DNA of 64,000 nucleotides. Origin: Sporichthyaceae bacterium. Its GTDB lineage: Bacteria > Actinomycetota > Actinomycetes > Sporichthyales > Sporichthyaceae. Of the stretch, positions 62,778 to 64,000 are shown in pieces; the first letter of the stretch is position 1, and each line of letters starts with the position of its first letter. Location: NCBI GenBank assembly GCA_036269075.1, contig DATASX010000117.1, positions 62,001 through 126,000 of the forward strand, written 5' to 3'. Under the pieces are notes generated by a model. It was not told where the DNA came from, did not search any database, and was given only the letters and a program-made list of their open reading frames with translations. The position numbers and the translations under genes were made by a program.

Positions 62778-63142
62778 TGGCGACTCCGCGTGATCGTCAC
62801 TGATACGTCCTGGAATGGCACCGCCACCGGGGCGGAGGGTTTGTGCACCGTGATCTCGACCGTCTGCACCACCGTCCGAACCAGACACTCGGCCGCAATT
62901 CTCTCCGCCAGCGTCTCGATCAGATTCACCGGTTCGCCCTCCACCAGGGCGATCACGGAGTCGGCGACCTCGGCGTAGTCGATCGTGTCGCGCACATCGT
63001 CGGAGCCGGCCGCGGTGCTCGTGTCGAGGCCGAGATCGACGTCGATGATGAACGGCTGGCCGAGATCCCGCTCCGCGGGCAGGACGCCGTGCCGACCGAA
63101 ACCGCGCAGGCCGCGCAGGGCCACGCGATCCAGCTCTCGCAT
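62774..63142 (-). CDS. folB: Dihydroneopterin aldolase
   Basis: This 122-residue enzyme cleaves dihydroneopterin to the substrate of FolK. The opening RVALRGLRGFGRHGVLPAER has the conserved Gly-x-His-Gly-x4-Glu-Arg motif, and IDYAEVADSVIALVEGEPVN and LIETLAERIAAECL follow, with the ending VEITVHKPSAPV. ATG 63142 has a strong GGAAGGGGG upstream; the frame to 63223 is unsupported. It overlaps folK. In mycobacteria folP and folE lie directly upstream, but here the next gene is an FkbM-type methyltransferase, so the folate operon is shortened at this point. Confidence 0.95.
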   Translation of the reverse strand: MRELDRVALRGLRGFGRHGVLPAERDLGQPFIIDVDLGLDTSTAAGSDDVRDTIDYAEVADSVIALVEGEPVNLIETLAERIAAECLVRTVVQTVEITVHKPSAPVAVPFQDVSVTITRSRQ

Positions 63143-63277
63143 CGAGCATCCCCCTTCCGGCTGCTGAGTACGGCCACGACTCCCGGAGAGCAACCTACCC
63201 GCCGCGGCACCGGAGGGCACCACCGCGCAGGTCGAGGGCTTGGGGCTCTCCCCGATCTCAGGGGACGGCGAGTCGGC

Positions 63278-63310
63278 GCCGGGACAAGGGGCCGGGACAA
63301 GGGGCCGGGA
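63278..63310. repeat. Short tandem repeat upstream of folB
   Basis: GCCGGGACAAGGG occurs twice in direct succession with a third partial copy (GCCGGGAGGG). It lies in the 234-nt gap between the FkbM gene and folB. Confidence 0.6.
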
Positions 63311-63376
63311 GGGCGCAGGCCGACCACCGACTCGCTCGGACGTACCCCGACCCTCCGTACCGGGATGCGGGCCGGA

Positions 63377-64000
63377 TCAGCCCATCGTGGCCGTGGTCTG
63401 CGGGGAACTCAGCCCGTTTCGGATGGAGAACGTGTTCTCCCCGATCTGGACGAAATCACGGTTGCGCTGGGCCACCGCACACAGGAAGTTCTTGGAGGTG
63501 GCATTGCCCGGCAGCATCCAGTCGTGCAGTTCCAGGGCCAGTAGCGGGAAGTCGTCCACCCAGTCGGTGTCGCCGCGGAACAGGTTCTCCTCGGCGCCCT
63601 CGATGTCGACCTTGAGGATGAACGGCTCGTACTGCGGGCGCGGGTACCGCGCCAGGATCTCCGGGATGGTGACGCCCTCGATCGAGCCGTCCTCGGTCGC
63701 CGCCGTGCGCAGTCCGCGCAGGTCGTCGTCCGGGTTCATGATGCTGAACCGGCCGGGAGCGTCGCTGACCGCGGCCAGGATGGGATCCACGTCGAAGGCG
63801 GCCGTGTTGCGGACCAGCATCTCCATGTTTCGACTGTCGGGCTCCACTGCGACGACCTTCGACCCGGGCCAGGCGGAGGCGAAATAGGCGGCGGACATGC
63901 CGTTGTTGGCCCCGCAGTCGATGATCAGCGGGCAAGCACCCGACGCGAGCACATCGGTCCAGTACGTACGCATCTCGGCGGAGCGCGCCAGGCGGTCCAG
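63377..64000 (-). CDS. FkbM family methyltransferase (5' end beyond window)
   Basis: The frame ends at 63377 and is open to the window edge; ATG 63973 is in frame, but sequence before it (LDRLARSAE) reads on, so the true start is probably outside. The FkbM domain is clear: PLIIDCGANNGMSAAYFASA (SAM-binding motif I), VVAVEPDSRNMEML, and the family hallmark ILKVDIEGAEENLFRG. FkbM proteins O-methylate sugars, lipids or polyketides; the target is unknown here. It is not part of the folate pathway, so a second non-core region may start here. Confidence 0.85.
   Translation of the reverse strand: MDRLARSAEMRTYWTDVLASGACPLIIDCGANNGMSAAYFASAWPGSKVVAVEPDSRNMEMLVRNTAAFDVDPILAAVSDAPGRFSIMNPDDDLRGLRTAATEDGSIEGVTIPEILARYPRPQYEPFILKVDIEGAEENLFRGDTDWVDDFPLLALELHDWMLPGNATSKNFLCAVAQRNRDFVQIGENTFSIRNGLSSPQTTATMG

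Overview
The window looks like chromosomal DNA from a high-GC actinomycete. It carries Lsr2, ClpC with two N-repeats, DisA, RadA and a GTG/ATG leaderless start pattern. Its gene order is largely that of Mycobacterium and Streptomyces cores. The presence of iniBAC-type genes together with membrane-anchored Hsp70-like proteins fits a non-mycobacterial lineage such as the Frankia/Sporichthya group, but that placement is inference. No tRNA, rRNA, transposase, integrase or CRISPR array was found.

Region 1 (1-16.4 kb) is housekeeping. It holds a partial phosphatase-like gene and acuC; a DUF445 protein; proC, proline dehydrogenase, a sugar-phosphate isomerase and ppx; a Cys-rich protein with purC and a methyltransferase; radA and disA; an anchored secreted protein; and clpC followed upstream by lsr2. 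Region 2 (16.4-24.6 kb) is a minus-strand biosynthetic run: DUF2520 reductase-like protein, panC, panD, a fused nadB-nadC, coaX, lysS, argA and lsr2, leading towards clpC. This joins pantothenate/CoA and NAD synthesis from aspartate to lysyl-tRNA synthetase and the nucleoid protein Lsr2.

Region 3 (24.8-38.4 kb) is the most interesting part. It is an expanded ini (isoniazid-inducible-type, cell-envelope stress) locus: a large LuxR/ATPase regulator like IniR, a small secreted Pro-rich protein, the dynamin-like GTPases IniC and IniA, an IniB-type protein rich in His/Asp/Asn (IniB1), a divergent Hsp70-like ATPase with one transmembrane helix and a Pro/Ala tail, and a giant repeat-built IniB-type protein (IniB2). 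The two iniB genes share a 16-nt upstream motif at almost the same distance from the start codon.

Region 4 (38.7-57.5 kb) is a fucose-type exopolysaccharide cluster. It contains a Wzb-like phosphatase, an LPXTG-like wall protein, gmd and a flippase, then a minus-strand run of an OafA-like acyltransferase, a methyltransferase, a Wzc-like kinase, a Wzy-like polymerase, fcl, a glycosyltransferase, a DUF4012 protein, a polyprenyl glycosylphosphotransferase, a WcaF-like acetyltransferase and a second glycosyltransferase. GDP-L-fucose made by Gmd and Fcl would feed lipid-linked repeat-unit assembly, flipping and polymerisation, controlled by Wzc/Wzb phosphorylation.

Region 5 (57.6-64 kb) holds a second, degenerate Hsp70-like membrane protein with a long coiled coil, then DUF6779, DUF3180, folK and folB, and a partial FkbM methyltransferase. 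In mycobacteria folB-folK-DUF3180-DUF6779 lies directly next to DUF2520-panC-panD-coaX-lysS-lsr2-clpC. Here about 36 kb (regions 3 and 4 plus the second Hsp70) sits in that junction, so the ini and polysaccharide genes look like a large insertion into an ancestral operon neighbourhood. Repeats worth noting are a three-copy intergenic module with a 21-nt period, a shared terminator-like element, an 82-bp tandem duplication of a gene end and an in-frame palindrome inside a methyltransferase gene.
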